Shown here piece after piece: positions 1 to 9,898 of a DNA stretch of 64,000 nucleotides. Numbering within the stretch: the stretch's first letter is position 1; each line of letters starts with the position of its first letter. The stretch comes from Sphingobium sp. SCG-1 (GTDB taxonomy: Bacteria > Pseudomonadota > Alphaproteobacteria > Sphingomonadales > Sphingomonadaceae). The stretch is taken from contig NZ_CP026372.1 of assembly GCF_002953135.1 (NCBI RefSeq), positions 3,997,001 through 4,061,000 on the forward strand, given 5' to 3'. The notes beneath the pieces were generated by a model. That model ran no database searches and had not been told where the DNA came from. It worked only from the letters and a program-made list of their open reading frames with translations. A program made the position numbers and the translations under genes.

Positions 1-213
1 ACCGAGGCGACCAACGTCGTCGCCATGCTGGCAGGGCAGCTGCTCCAGCTTCACCCATAGTTGCGCAAGCTCGACCTGCGTCTGGCCGCTCAGCGGAGCG
101 GGGACAGGGTCCGGCGCTTGGCCACGATCCCTGGTATCGGGCCGACCGAAGCGACCGCGTTCGCCGCGTCGGTGACCGTGTGGAGAAGACGAACAGCATT
201 GGCGAAGTCCTAG
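1..213 (+). pseudogene. IS110-family transposase fragment (decayed)
   Basis: Frame 1 reads a stretch ending in RRLATIPGIGPTEATAFAAS, the helix-hairpin-helix segment typical of the C-terminal Transposase_20 domain of IS110/IS1111 elements. The frame carries an in-frame TAG at 58-60 and stops at 211-213, before the conserved SSGGK..RLG..SKRG region of intact members. The family match rests on this one motif. The left part lies outside the window, so how much of the element survives is unknown. It is clearly non-functional as seen here. Confidence 0.6.
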
Positions 214-237
214 CTGCTCTGCAATCCGTGTTACGGT

Positions 238-766
238 TCAAATAGCAGAAAAGCCCACGAGCGCGCCAAAGGAAGGACGCACTCGCGGCAATCTAGTCGG
301 TCCGGAAGAAGGGAATGCGACAACCCAATTCAACTCATGCGGCGCGAAGCGGGCTCCGGATGGCTCAAGATGACATGTTCCAAGTCTTCGCCTCGTCCTG
401 AGGTACGGTGTGCCTTGAATGTCAGCCGCATATTGCTCTGCTAACCATGGCGCAAATCTAGCGGGCTCCGTAGGAGGAGCGAGCAAATATCCTTGCACCT
501 CGTCACAATTTATATCTTTCAAGGCATTCAGCACATTGGTTGTTACGGCACCTTCGGCCACGACACGAAGGTCAAGTCCATGTGAAAGATTATCATCGAA
601 CAAACGCGACGCATTTCTCGCTCACTTGCCGTAATCTCGCGCACAGAGCTCTGGTCAAACCTCACGACATGCGCTGGCTGCCGCTGTGGATAGGCAAGGC
701 TGCTATGACCTGCCCCAGAATCATCTATTGCAATTTTCCAAGTCCGCTGCCTTAAGTGCGTTCATC
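238..766 (-). pseudogene. Frameshifted EAL-domain remnant (c-di-GMP phosphodiesterase)
   Basis: Two minus-strand frames together give the C-terminal half of an EAL domain. The upstream frame (about 766-610) reads KIAIDDSGAGHSSLAYPQR and continues to a degenerate version of the lKIDrSFV block. The downstream frame (603-238) reads GLDLRVVAEGAVTTNVLNAL and then CDEVQGYLLAPP, the conserved VAEGVET and QGY..a.P blocks. The change of frame falls near 604-625, and a stop precedes the downstream frame. The catalytic EAL motif itself is not present. An intact GGDEF-EAL gene lies at 49.7-51.4 kb, but the remnant is too divergent to be called a copy of it by eye. Confidence 0.6.
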
Positions 767-900
767 TGCTGCAGAGCAGCTCGGGATGCTCCATTACTGC
801 GCTTCGGGTGACTGCAATATCTTCAAAGTGCGTCCTTGCAGGTCGGAACCGTGCATCGCAGACTAGTATCTATGCGAACATTCCCGCAAGGTGCCCGTCC

Positions 901-1722
901 ATGACCGTCAACGTCGCACTCGTCACAGGCGCACGCAGCGGCATAGGCCTCGAACTCACTCGAAAATTACTACGCGGCGGCTGGGAAGTTATTGCCTTAC
1001 TGCGGTCGCCTCTACCGCAGTATGAAGACATCAAATCGGCCGGAATGGCGGGTCAGCTTCGCTGCTATTTTGCCGACCTCGCGAACTTCGCAGACCTAGG
1101 CCGCTTCCATGCGGACATAAAACGCCATGAATCTTCCATCGACGTTCTATTCAACAATGCTGGCGTTAACACGGAAAAGCGCGAAAACTCGCCTCAAGGC
1201 CGTGAACTGCACTTCGAGATGAACGTGCTGGTGCCATACATCCTCTCGCGCGAACTGCTGCCGCTTCTTAAAAAGGGCAGGATGAGCAGGATCATAAACA
1301 CCTCCTCCAACGCACTACTAAGCGTCAAGCATTTCGAACCCCACTCGCTTGGTGATCCGTCGCGATTTCAAAAGCTGTTCGGTCCTTATGCAAACTCGAA
1401 ACTGGCGCTGTCGCTATGGACGAAGGCGGCGGCACCGGAATTTGCCAAGCAAGGCGTTTCCCTGGTGTCTACTTGTCCGGGGCCAAATCGCACTCCGATG
1501 ACCGGGGGTTCCGGAATGCCACTGCTGTTACGCCCGTTTGTGCCGCTGTTCTTCAAGCATCCAGGCGTCGGAGCACAAAAGTTGCTGAAAGCGGCAGTTG
1601 ATGCCGATCTGCCCAGTGGCAGCTTCATCATGAATGGAAGCATTAGGCCGCTGCCTTTTGCTGAGCGTGCGCCGGAGGTGCTCACCATTGTCGATAATCT
1701 ACATCGCAGCATTGGGATCTAA
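901..1722 (+). CDS. Short-chain dehydrogenase/reductase (SDR) family oxidoreductase
   Basis: A classical SDR of 273 residues with a Rossmann fold. The N-terminal dinucleotide-binding motif TGARSGIG is at about residues 8-15, NNAG at about 83-86, and the YANSK active-site Tyr/Lys pair at about 162-166. It should catalyse NAD(P)-dependent oxidation or reduction of an alcohol/carbonyl, with unknown substrate. The reading frame is open from 808, but the SDR fold starts directly after the ATG at 901, which has an AAGGTG-like ribosome site, so I chose 901. It stands alone between decayed genes, is less GC-rich than the core genes to the right, and may be a recent acquisition. No operon partner is visible. 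Confidence 0.75.
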   Translation: MTVNVALVTGARSGIGLELTRKLLRGGWEVIALLRSPLPQYEDIKSAGMAGQLRCYFADLANFADLGRFHADIKRHESSIDVLFNNAGVNTEKRENSPQGRELHFEMNVLVPYILSRELLPLLKKGRMSRIINTSSNALLSVKHFEPHSLGDPSRFQKLFGPYANSKLALSLWTKAAAPEFAKQGVSLVSTCPGPNRTPMTGGSGMPLLLRPFVPLFFKHPGVGAQKLLKAAVDADLPSGSFIMNGSIRPLPFAERAPEVLTIVDNLHRSIGI

Positions 1723-2104
1723 GAACGACCATAATCGCCGTTCCCTAAATTGCGCCGCCCCTGCAGCGCAGTCTCTTAGGCCGCCATTGCTCGCGACCAG
1801 AATCCGCAGAATTTGCGATGACAAGCTATTCAGATGGACATATCATCATTGGGCGCATCGATTCCAACAATCCGCACAGCAGGCCTTCGAACGCCTACGG
1901 CATCACCTCTATGACTTGCGGCTGTTCTTCCTTCGCCTTGGAATCGTGACCAGCGGCAATGCTGACACGCCAGCGGATTACCACCCGATGAAACTCCCCA
2001 TTGGGCGCTGCGCTGCTTCAAGAGTTGGCCAAAGAAATCCTTACTTGAACATTCTTTTTTATAAAGAATAGCTCCTGCAACGCCGGAGCTTGCTTACGTT
2101 GTAG
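1723..2104. other. Intergenic stretch with no recognisable gene
   Basis: An open frame crosses 1634-2071 but has no recognisable domain and largely overlaps the SDR end. Two small inverted repeats lie close together: ATTCTTT/AAAGAAT (2051-2057 and 2063-2069) and GCTCC/GGAGC (2071-2075 and 2085-2089). I see no promoter or RNA gene that I can support. The stretch leads into the transposase remnant on its right. Confidence 0.4.
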
Positions 2105-2370
2105 ACTCATAAACGCGGAGCCAAAGACGCATTGATGCGGATGGACCATAATGAGGAAACTGCCAACTTATCATAGGGGCCGACAGGCGGCGGAAGTGCT
2201 TGCGCTTGGAGAACAAGCGCTCGATCAGGTACGCTCGCGATAGAGCCGTTAGCTAAAGCAGGGTTTTCCATTTTCTGGTGGGTTGGCTAGGATACTCGGA
2301 GTAGCGCCCTGTCTTCTTGCTCAGCGCGCGGACGCTCTCAGCATCACATGCCTCATCTGCAGGGACATCG
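2105..2370 (-). pseudogene. IS5-family transposase C-terminal remnant (left copy)
   Basis: On the minus strand this reads LIERLFSKRKHFRR, then after a frameshift ends near SMRLW. This is the C-terminal signature of IS5-family DDE transposases (ERLFSRLKHFRR.ATRYDK...LASIRLW). Upstream, another frame reads DEACDAESVRALSKKTGRY, matching the DkaYDad.iRa....G block. Frameshifts and stops make it non-functional. No terminal inverted repeats could be identified. A second, better preserved remnant in the same orientation lies at 12.97-13.39 kb, so the two bracket the glycan-utilisation locus. Confidence 0.6.
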
Positions 2371-2607
2371 ATGGTTGAGCCATTCGGCGCACAGAAGCAC
2401 CCGCCTTTGCACTGCGGGTTCCTCTATCTATCCGCTAAATACGAAAACAAAGATAGTCGCCGAACCGAATTGGTGAGCTGTAGCTAGTCCGAGGGTTCGT
2501 TGTAGGACGCACCGATGTTCCTGCCGTCCTTAGAACTTTACATCCCGTGATAATACAAATATGATAGATCATGACCGCATAAGACGGTCAGCAGAGCGGG
2601 GGAGAGT
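2371..2607. promoter_or_regulatory. Upstream region of the first TonB receptor
   Basis: AT-richer leader in front of the receptor gene. It contains a small inverted repeat, ATGAT-AG-ATCAT (2561-2572), and GACCG/CGGTC (2573-2577 and 2585-2589). A strong purine-rich ribosome site GGGGGAGAG ends just before the start codon. No transcription factor can be assigned. Confidence 0.3.
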
Positions 2608-5475
2608 ATGATGAAGAAGCAGTTCAAGCTATTGCTAGGCATGTCAGCGCTCACATACTCCGGTTCGGCAGTGGCGCAGAGGAGCGCATCGCCTGAATCC
2701 GCCTCCGAGGTTACTTCTACCGGACAACAGGACGACGCTAACGCAAGTCAAGAGGGCGTCGGCGCGAACGTTCAAGACGAAATCGTCGTCACAGGAATTC
2801 GCCAGAGCCTGGAACGTGCTGCTGAGATCAAACAGAATGCGACCCAGATTGTTGATTCAATCGTTTCGGAAGACATTGGCAAGTTCCCCGATCCTACTAC
2901 CGCCGCCGCGCTCCAGCGTGTGCCCGGCGTGCAGGTGTCCGTCACTGCAAGCAACGAAATCGGCAATGTCAGGGTCCGAGGCCTTGGAGACATTCTGACG
3001 ACGGTAAATGGACGTGAGATCATCACGACTACCGGCCGCACGTTCGCAATGCAGGACTTGCCCGCGAACGCACTGGCGCGGGTTGACGTAATCAAATCGA
3101 ATACCGCCGATGTGATCGAGGGTGGCATCGCTGGCATTATCGATCTGCAACTCAATAAGCCGTTTAACTTCAAACGCTCGACCATCGTTCTAAACGCGCG
3201 CGGCAATTACGGACTGAAGTCTGGCCGGTTCGATCCGCAGTTCAGTCTATTAGCGACGGATACGTGGCAGACTGGAATCGGTGAGATAGGGGCGCTGGTG
3301 AACGTCAACTGGTCCAAGACGCACTACAATCACCCGCGCACTCGCGATGGGGTACGTCGCGCCGCGCAGGGGACCGGCATCCCCTACAACCTGCCGGGCG
3401 TTTTGCTGCCTAACGTCGTGGAGAGCCACTCCGATTACGGCTGGTACGAACGGCCTCAAGCGAACGCATCGCTGCAATGGCAAGCGGCGGAAAGCGTTGA
3501 GGTGTATCTTGAGGGGCTGTACACGGGCTATCGGTCTCAGAGCCAATGGTCGTTGGCGAACAGTCAATTGTTCGTGCCGGGCACGAGCATCTCCAACATC
3601 AACCTGTCCGACGACTGCATAACAGCCAGATCTCGTCTCGACAGCGGCCAGACGCCCCTGCCCGGCGGCACTCCTCCAACTCTCCCGGGATTCAGGGTTC
3701 AGGAACTCTGTCAGGTAGAGTCCGCAACAATTTCCAATTCAATCAGCGAGCAGAAGACTTACAGCTACGACAATCGAACGGACGCGTGGCTGGGGGCGTT
3801 CGGCCTTAAGTTCGAGCGCAATGGTGTCCATGCAACGGCTGATATCTCGTACCAGCGCTCAAAGTACAAAGCTGAAACGGTCCTAGCTGTCGTCAGCCAG
3901 CGAATACCCACCTTCAACTATATCGCAAACACAGGCGATGGCGCGATCGTGGAGACGCCGGGCAATCCTTACCTTTCGGCGGCCAACCTTGTGGTAGCGC
4001 AGGGTCTCGATCAGAACTTCAACAAGTCAATCGGCGATCTCTTCCAGGCGCGCCTTGACAGCAGTTTCGATATTGAAAGCAATCTGCTCAGCAAGTTTCA
4101 AGTGGGATATCGCTACGCGGACCGCGAGGCCGAGTTCGACCAGGCGGTTGTTAATAGAGCCGCGCCAGGAGGTGTAATTGGCTTGGGCACTGAGGCAAGC
4201 GCAATCCGGGTAACTGCTTCAGGTCTTCCCGCTAACTATCTGTATCGCATGCCTGGTGTGCCAACCTTCAACAATGGAGCGGGGGCGCTCGTTCCGAATC
4301 CTGATTTTCTACGATCCGACGAAGGACGGGACATTCTCAGATCCTTTTACGGTCTGGCAACCGGCGATCCTGCCTACCAGCCGCAGCGTCGCTTCTATGC
4401 CCGCGAGAAGACCATCGCGGGATATGCGCAGTTGAGCTATGAGGTACCAATCGCTGGCGCAATATCGCTGGACGGCGTACTGGGCGTGCGTCCATCACGG
4501 ACCGAGCGGACGATCAGTGGATCGAGCGTGGTGACGATACCTGCTTCAGGCGGACAACCGGCGCGCACCGACATCCGACCTCTCTCTGCGACCACCGCAA
4601 ATGTCGACATCCTGCCTAATGCCAGCGCACGGCTTCAGTTCGGCGGCGGCCTTCAACTTCGGGCGAGCTATTCGAAAACGATCCGTCGGCCCGATTTCGC
4701 TTCGCTAAACCCTGGACTCAGCTATTCACTGTCCACAAACCCCAACCTCCTGAACACCGGCTCTGCCGGAAATCCGGACTTGCGCCCGCAAAAGTCCGAC
4801 AGTTATGACGCCAGCCTCGAATATTATTTTCATAGCGGGTTCTTGGCGATCGCGGCGTACAAGCGCGAGATCGTAGATAGGGTGGTGAACGCGTCCGCCA
4901 ACGAGGTCATTGACGGAATCAACTATTCAATTAGCCGCCCACGGAATATCGGCTCGGCCGAGCTTCAGGGGGTCGAAGTCAGCGGACAGGCATTCTTCGA
5001 CTTTCTCCCGGGCGCGATGTCAGGTCTGGGTTTGATGGGCAACTTCACTTACGCCGATACTGAGGTGAAGGGTACTGATCGCCTTGCAGGCATGCCGCTG
5101 CAGGGCGTTTCCAAGTATAACTTCAATGTAGGATTGCTGTACGAAAAATTCGGCATATCCGGTCGCCTCGTCTACACCTACCGTTCGACGTACTACGACG
5201 CTGACGAAACTGGAGGCTTGGGAATTCGCCCGCTTGAGGACACCGCCAGGGCCGCCGATCCAACCTACAATCCATTGTTGCTGAACTACGTGAAACCCGG
5301 CGGTAGGCTCGATTTCGGCCTTAGTTGGGATGTGAACGACAGCCTGCGGTTCGATCTCGGGGGTACGAACATCCTAGGCGGCAAGTATCAAGGGTACTTT
5401 GCCGTGCCAGCCTTTTATAACGAATATCGTTACGACGACACGACATATACTGCCGGAGTTCGCGTTCGCCTTTAA
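2608..5475 (+). CDS. TonB-dependent outer-membrane receptor (glycan locus, copy 1)
   Basis: Outer-membrane active transporter of 955 residues, energised by TonB/ExbBD, presumably importing oligosaccharides released outside the cell. It has a signal peptide (about residues 1-24, ending AVAQ), then the plug start EIVVTGIRQSLERAAEIKQ at about 57-75, PGVQV and a plug domain to about residue 200, and a long beta-barrel ending in a short strand VRVRL. Sphingomonads and Caulobacter use this large receptor type for plant polysaccharide uptake. It precedes the GH43-like gene by about 97 bp on the same strand. A second in-frame ATG at 2611 is an equally good start, because the GGGGAGAGT ribosome site is shared with the paralogue at 12.7 kb and better spaced to it. 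Clearly paralogous to the receptor at 9899-12733. Confidence 0.9.
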   Translation: MMKKQFKLLLGMSALTYSGSAVAQRSASPESASEVTSTGQQDDANASQEGVGANVQDEIVVTGIRQSLERAAEIKQNATQIVDSIVSEDIGKFPDPTTAAALQRVPGVQVSVTASNEIGNVRVRGLGDILTTVNGREIITTTGRTFAMQDLPANALARVDVIKSNTADVIEGGIAGIIDLQLNKPFNFKRSTIVLNARGNYGLKSGRFDPQFSLLATDTWQTGIGEIGALVNVNWSKTHYNHPRTRDGVRRAAQGTGIPYNLPGVLLPNVVESHSDYGWYERPQANASLQWQAAESVEVYLEGLYTGYRSQSQWSLANSQLFVPGTSISNINLSDDCITARSRLDSGQTPLPGGTPPTLPGFRVQELCQVESATISNSISEQKTYSYDNRTDAWLGAFGLKFERNGVHATADISYQRSKYKAETVLAVVSQRIPTFNYIANTGDGAIVETPGNPYLSAANLVVAQGLDQNFNKSIGDLFQARLDSSFDIESNLLSKFQVGYRYADREAEFDQAVVNRAAPGGVIGLGTEASAIRVTASGLPANYLYRMPGVPTFNNGAGALVPNPDFLRSDEGRDILRSFYGLATGDPAYQPQRRFYAREKTIAGYAQLSYEVPIAGAISLDGVLGVRPSRTERTISGSSVVTIPASGGQPARTDIRPLSATTANVDILPNASARLQFGGGLQLRASYSKTIRRPDFASLNPGLSYSLSTNPNLLNTGSAGNPDLRPQKSDSYDASLEYYFHSGFLAIAAYKREIVDRVVNASANEVIDGINYSISRPRNIGSAELQGVEVSGQAFFDFLPGAMSGLGLMGNFTYADTEVKGTDRLAGMPLQGVSKYNFNVGLLYEKFGISGRLVYTYRSTYYDADETGGLGIRPLEDTARAADPTYNPLLLNYVKPGGRLDFGLSWDVNDSLRFDLGGTNILGGKYQGYFAVPAFYNEYRYDDTTYTAGVRVRL

Positions 5476-5572
5476 GATGAACGGAGGCACGGTTCTCCGC
5501 GCCGCGCCGCGCCGTGCCGGGCTGAGTCACGCCTGGAAGCAAGAATGAGCTAGCCAGTACAAGGAGGATCGG

Positions 5573-6640
5573 ATGCGAAGAGGATATAGTCGAGCGCTGG
5601 CGGGCCTAATTGGCGCAACGCTAGCAGTGGCCCTGTTCGCCGCACGCCCGTTGGGCGCGCTTCCACAATATTCCTCAACGTTTGCTTCGCCGGCTAAAGA
5701 AGCCAAGCTTATCACAAAATATACGGACACCACCCGGCTTGGTACGCCATGGGCCAAAGATCCGTCCGTCATTCATTTTGGTGGGCGCTTCCTCATGTAT
5801 TACACCATCCCCGCTGTGAAGAAGAATCCACAGGGCGTGCAGGGCTTCCCCAAAGGCTTGGCGATCGGGGTTGCCGAGAGCGCCGACCTTAAGACATGGA
5901 CCAAGATGGGCGAGATAATCCCGAGGCAGCAGATCGAGTGGAACGGCATCGCCGCGCCCGGCGCGATCGTCATCCGGGGCAAAGTGCATTTGTTCTACCA
6001 GACCTATGGCAACGGTCCGCGCGATGCGATCAATCATGCATGGTCTTCCGACGGCCTGAACTTCGAGCGAGACCCGGGCAATCCGGTGTTCCATCCAGAC
6101 CCGGCTCTGGCCAAATGGAGCATCGGCCGCGCGATCGATGCGGAAGCATTTGTGCACGGCGACAAGTTGATGCTTTACTACGCCACGCGCGATCCCGCGT
6201 TCAAGGTCCAGAAGATCGGCGTGGCCCAAGCGCCAGTTAACTCCGCCTTCGGCAAGGGAGATTTCAAGAATGTCAGCAACGATGCCCCCATCCTAGCGCC
6301 GGAGTTGCCCTGGGAGCGCGACTGCATCGAGGCCGCTAGCATCGTTCGCCGTAATGGCAAACTCTATATGTTCTATGCCGGAGGCTATAACAATGAACCG
6401 CAGCAGATCGGCGTTGCAGTGAGCACCGACGGTCTCAAGTGGAAACGCCTGTCAGACAAGCCGCTGCTAGCCAACGGCCCACCGGGGAGCTGGAATTCGT
6501 CGGAATCTGGGCATCCCGGCGTCTTCCAATACGGTAATCGCACCTTCCTGTTTTTCCAAGGCAACAACGATCGCGGCAAGACCTGGACGCTGGCCGCAAC
6601 GGAAATCGGCTGGAACAGGAACGGTCCGTACCTGAAATAA
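5573..6640 (+). CDS. GH43-like five-bladed beta-propeller glycoside hydrolase
   Basis: Secreted or periplasmic protein of 355 residues with an N-terminal signal/anchor segment (about residues 8-30). Repeated blade motifs of the type DPSVIHFGGRFLMYYT, DKLMLYYATRD and GKLYMFYAGG indicate the five-bladed propeller of clan GH-F/GH43-like enzymes. The three acidic positions expected of this fold are visible: Asp63 (KDPSV), Asp189 (AIDAEAF) and Glu253 (CIEAAS). It probably removes arabinose, xylose or galactose units from a plant glycan; the exact subfamily cannot be set from sequence alone. It lies 43 bp before the GH115 gene and almost certainly shares its transcript with it and the upstream receptor. 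Confidence 0.7.
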   Translation: MRRGYSRALAGLIGATLAVALFAARPLGALPQYSSTFASPAKEAKLITKYTDTTRLGTPWAKDPSVIHFGGRFLMYYTIPAVKKNPQGVQGFPKGLAIGVAESADLKTWTKMGEIIPRQQIEWNGIAAPGAIVIRGKVHLFYQTYGNGPRDAINHAWSSDGLNFERDPGNPVFHPDPALAKWSIGRAIDAEAFVHGDKLMLYYATRDPAFKVQKIGVAQAPVNSAFGKGDFKNVSNDAPILAPELPWERDCIEAASIVRRNGKLYMFYAGGYNNEPQQIGVAVSTDGLKWKRLSDKPLLANGPPGSWNSSESGHPGVFQYGNRTFLFFQGNNDRGKTWTLAATEIGWNRNGPYLK

Positions 6641-6683
6641 ATCCGCCACTCCGCAAACAACTTAATAAAATCAGGAAAGCAGA

Positions 6684-9605
6684 ATGGCCCTGCCCCGTAT
6701 TCTGGTCGCTTTAAGCCTTGCCGCGGCTGTTCCCGGCATTATCCCGGCCCAAGCGATCGCGCAGCAGGCGTCGGCCATAGCGCACGGCTTCGACCTGGTC
6801 GCCGACGGCGTCGCACCGACGATCTTTGTGAGCGTAGGCGATGCGCCTGTTGTAGGGATCGCCGCGCGCGCCTTCGCCCACGATGTCGAGCGAGTTTCAG
6901 GTGTGCGCCCGCAGGTGTCGGAGGCTGTACCTAGCGGAAAGCTGGCGATCCTCGCCGGCACCATCGGCAGCTCGCTGCTGATTGATCGGCTTATCGCCAG
7001 TAAGCGCATTTCGGTGGACAAGCTCGGCAATCAGGCTGAGGCTTATTTGATCACTCTGGTCAAGGACCCGTTCCCGGGCGTCTCACGCGCGCTTGTAGTC
7101 GCCGGCACCGACCGGCGCGGCACGGCCTATGGCATCTTCAAACTATCTGAACGGATCGGCGTATCGCCTTGGGTGTGGTGGGCCAATGTCAATCCCACGC
7201 ACCGCGAGACATTGAGTCTCGGCACCGAGACGATCGTACAAGGCTCGCCATCGGTGAAGTATCGAGGCATTTTCATAAACGACGAAGACTGGTCAATTCG
7301 TCCCTGGGCGGCTCGATCGATCGATCCGACTACTGACATGGGGCCAACTACATACGCGCAGATCTTTGAGTTGCTGTTGCGGCTGCGCGCCAACTATCTC
7401 TGGCCCGCGATGCACAAGGTCGCATCGGCATTCAATCAGGTGGCAGGCAATGCCGAGATGGCGGACCGATACGCCATTGTCATGGGTTCCAGCCACGCCG
7501 AGCCGATGCTGCGCAACAATGTCGCGGAATGGAATTTCGAGCAGCGTGGCGAATATAATTACTACAATAATGGTGCGCAGGTGCTGGATTACTGGCGCGA
7601 GCGAGTGAAGGCTAATCACCAGTATGAGAACGTCTATACTGTCGGCATGCGCGGCATTCACGACAGCGCAGCCGTGGCTGGCGAGGACGTGGACGGCGTC
7701 AAGCTGCTCGAAAAGGTCGTCAGAAACCAGCGTGAGCTGTTGCGCGAGGTCGGCAGGGATCCTGTCAGCGTCCCGCAGGTATTTGTCCCCTACAAGGAAG
7801 TGCTCGACGTATATCGAAGGGGCATGAAGGTGCCCGACGACGTGACACTGGGATGGGTCGACGACAATTACGGATATATCCGCCAACTCTCGACCAAGGC
7901 GGAACAGAAGCGCCCCGGCGGCGGGGGAGTTTATTACCACATCTCTTATTGGGGCGTGCCGAACGACTATCTCTGGCTCGACTCTACTCCGCCAGCGCTG
8001 ATTGGCGAGCAAATGGGCAAAGCCTATGTCACCAATTCGCGACGAATATGGGTGGTCAATGTCGGCGACATCAAGCCGGGCGAGAAGGGCCTCACCTACT
8101 TCATGGACTTGGCCTATGATTACGAAGGCACGTATAAACTGGGACAGCATGGCTGGCTGAAGCGCTGGGCTACCGATACATTCGGGGCCGAACACGCCGA
8201 TGAAATCGCGACACTGCTTGACGACTATTACCGACTCAATTTCGCTCGCAAACCCGAACATATGGGCTGGAACGACGCGGAGACCGCGCCGCGGCCGACC
8301 GAATTCTCGCCGGTCGCTTATGGCGACGAGGCGGGACGCCGGACGACCGAATTTAGCGAGTTAGACTCACGTGCCGAAGCCATTTCGACAAAGCTGCCGG
8401 CCGAGAAGCGGGATGGCTTCTATCATCTGGTACTTTATCCGGTTCGAGGCAGCGCCATGATGAACATCAAGATGCTCGACGCCGATCGCAGCTTCTTATA
8501 TGCCTATCAGGGCCGGGCCAGCGCTAACCTTTATGCTCAGAATTCGGTCGATGCTTACCGGCGGGGCAAGGCGGCGACCGAAGTCTATAACAAGATTGGC
8601 AACGGGCGCTGGGCGCACTTTATGCATGACGAGCCCCGCTATCAATCGGTGTTCAACTCGCCGCCTACGGGCGCTGTGATACCTGCGGCGACGCCAGGCA
8701 TGGGCGTGGCAGTAGAGGGCGCCATCGACGCATGGTCGGAGCGGCCGGCCAAGACGGTAGAGGCTGCGGAAACTGCGCTGCGGGTCAAGCGCTGGCTGAC
8801 CAAGAACGCGGCCAATGATTGCCTTGCGGTGTTTGAGCGCGCGACTGACGGCCGACGCTTCATCGATGCCTTCAACACCGGAACCGGTCCGATCGATATC
8901 CAGGCCCGGGGTTCGGCCCCATGGATCAAGATCGAGCCGGAAATCATGCCTGGCGGTGACCGCCGTCTCTGGGTGTCGATCGATTGGCGGAAATTGAGAA
9001 AGGGTGAAACCGTGACCGGCACCGTGACCGTTTCGGGCGCTGGTTCCAGCCGCAGCATTGCAATCGAGGCGCGCAACATTCCTGTGCCCGCCGGCACGCT
9101 GGTCGAGGATAACAGGATCGTTGTGTTCAGGGCCGATCGCTATGTCTTGCTTCAATCGAGCCGCGGACTGGGGTGGAAGGTGGTACCGAATCTCGGTCGC
9201 TCAGGCAGAGCCATCCAGAGCAGCATCGAGCTGCCCAGCGCCGTTGATGCCGCACAAGCGCCCTATGCCCAATACCGCTTCCGGACAACCAGCACGGGGG
9301 GAGCCAAGCTTCGCGTGACCCTACTACCCGGCTTCGCATTGACGGCCGAGAACAAGCTGCGTTACGGTGCCTCGATCGATGGCGGCCCGATCCAGATCGT
9401 AGACGCGGAAGCCAAGCGCGATTGGAGCGATGGTGTGGAGCGGAATGCGATCACGTCGGTCACTGAATGGCCTATGGCACGGCCCGGCCAGCACGTGCTG
9501 AGGATTTATGCGCTCGATCCCGGGGTGGTGCTCGATTCCATGGTGATAGATTTTGGCGGCCTTGCCACCGCCTACATGGCACCGCCCGAGACGATTTCGA
9601 AATAG
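6684..9605 (+). CDS. GH115 family alpha-glucuronidase
   Basis: A 973-residue exported enzyme (signal peptide about 1-26, IPAQAIAQ) with the hallmarks of GH115. These are an N-terminal domain (PTIFVSVGDAPVVGIAA), the linker YGIFKLSERIGVSPWVWWA, then the barrel segments RGIFINDEDWSIRPWAA, LRANYLWPAMHK and VMGSSHAEPMLRNN, and a C-terminal beta-rich domain. GH115 enzymes release 4-O-methyl-glucuronic acid or glucuronic acid from xylan (and related arabinogalactans), including internal residues. Length matches the family. Together with the GH43-like gene and the two receptors it defines a small locus for glucuronosylated hemicellulose. No glucuronate catabolic genes are visible nearby. Confidence 0.9.
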   Translation: MALPRILVALSLAAAVPGIIPAQAIAQQASAIAHGFDLVADGVAPTIFVSVGDAPVVGIAARAFAHDVERVSGVRPQVSEAVPSGKLAILAGTIGSSLLIDRLIASKRISVDKLGNQAEAYLITLVKDPFPGVSRALVVAGTDRRGTAYGIFKLSERIGVSPWVWWANVNPTHRETLSLGTETIVQGSPSVKYRGIFINDEDWSIRPWAARSIDPTTDMGPTTYAQIFELLLRLRANYLWPAMHKVASAFNQVAGNAEMADRYAIVMGSSHAEPMLRNNVAEWNFEQRGEYNYYNNGAQVLDYWRERVKANHQYENVYTVGMRGIHDSAAVAGEDVDGVKLLEKVVRNQRELLREVGRDPVSVPQVFVPYKEVLDVYRRGMKVPDDVTLGWVDDNYGYIRQLSTKAEQKRPGGGGVYYHISYWGVPNDYLWLDSTPPALIGEQMGKAYVTNSRRIWVVNVGDIKPGEKGLTYFMDLAYDYEGTYKLGQHGWLKRWATDTFGAEHADEIATLLDDYYRLNFARKPEHMGWNDAETAPRPTEFSPVAYGDEAGRRTTEFSELDSRAEAISTKLPAEKRDGFYHLVLYPVRGSAMMNIKMLDADRSFLYAYQGRASANLYAQNSVDAYRRGKAATEVYNKIGNGRWAHFMHDEPRYQSVFNSPPTGAVIPAATPGMGVAVEGAIDAWSERPAKTVEAAETALRVKRWLTKNAANDCLAVFERATDGRRFIDAFNTGTGPIDIQARGSAPWIKIEPEIMPGGDRRLWVSIDWRKLRKGETVTGTVTVSGAGSSRSIAIEARNIPVPAGTLVEDNRIVVFRADRYVLLQSSRGLGWKVVPNLGRSGRAIQSSIELPSAVDAAQAPYAQYRFRTTSTGGAKLRVTLLPGFALTAENKLRYGASIDGGPIQIVDAEAKRDWSDGVERNAITSVTEWPMARPGQHVLRIYALDPGVVLDSMVIDFGGLATAYMAPPETISK

Positions 9606-9898
9606 CGGAGGTTTCGCCGGCGAGCTGCGTGTCACACAGCGCAGCCGCAGAACTAGGCCATTGGGACCATAAGCCAATGCGGCCAACTGTATCCGCCAAC
9701 ATTGACGGCAAGATCCTGGTTCTCTTTGTCGCCGAGTCACGCATTTCTGGAATAGCGCGCAAGCTGCTGGCGACTGGGCGGGGGCTCTTCTCGACTAACG
9801 CCATGCAAATAGGGCTTGCCGAACGCAAAATGGGAAAACGCGGACGCGTTGGGACAGCCCCCGTACATCCGAGCGCGCGCATATCCGAACGTACGCCC

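Noticed and set aside
1634..2071. Open frame of 145 codons after the SDR gene
   Set aside because: No recognisable domain, overlaps the SDR end in another frame, and has Cys/Arg-rich composition typical of a shadow frame.
9606..9898. Inverted repeat GCTGCG/CGCAGC (9624-9645) as terminator between GH115 and TonB receptor 2
   Set aside because: Stem is short and lacks a T-tract on either side; the rest of the 293-bp gap shows nothing.
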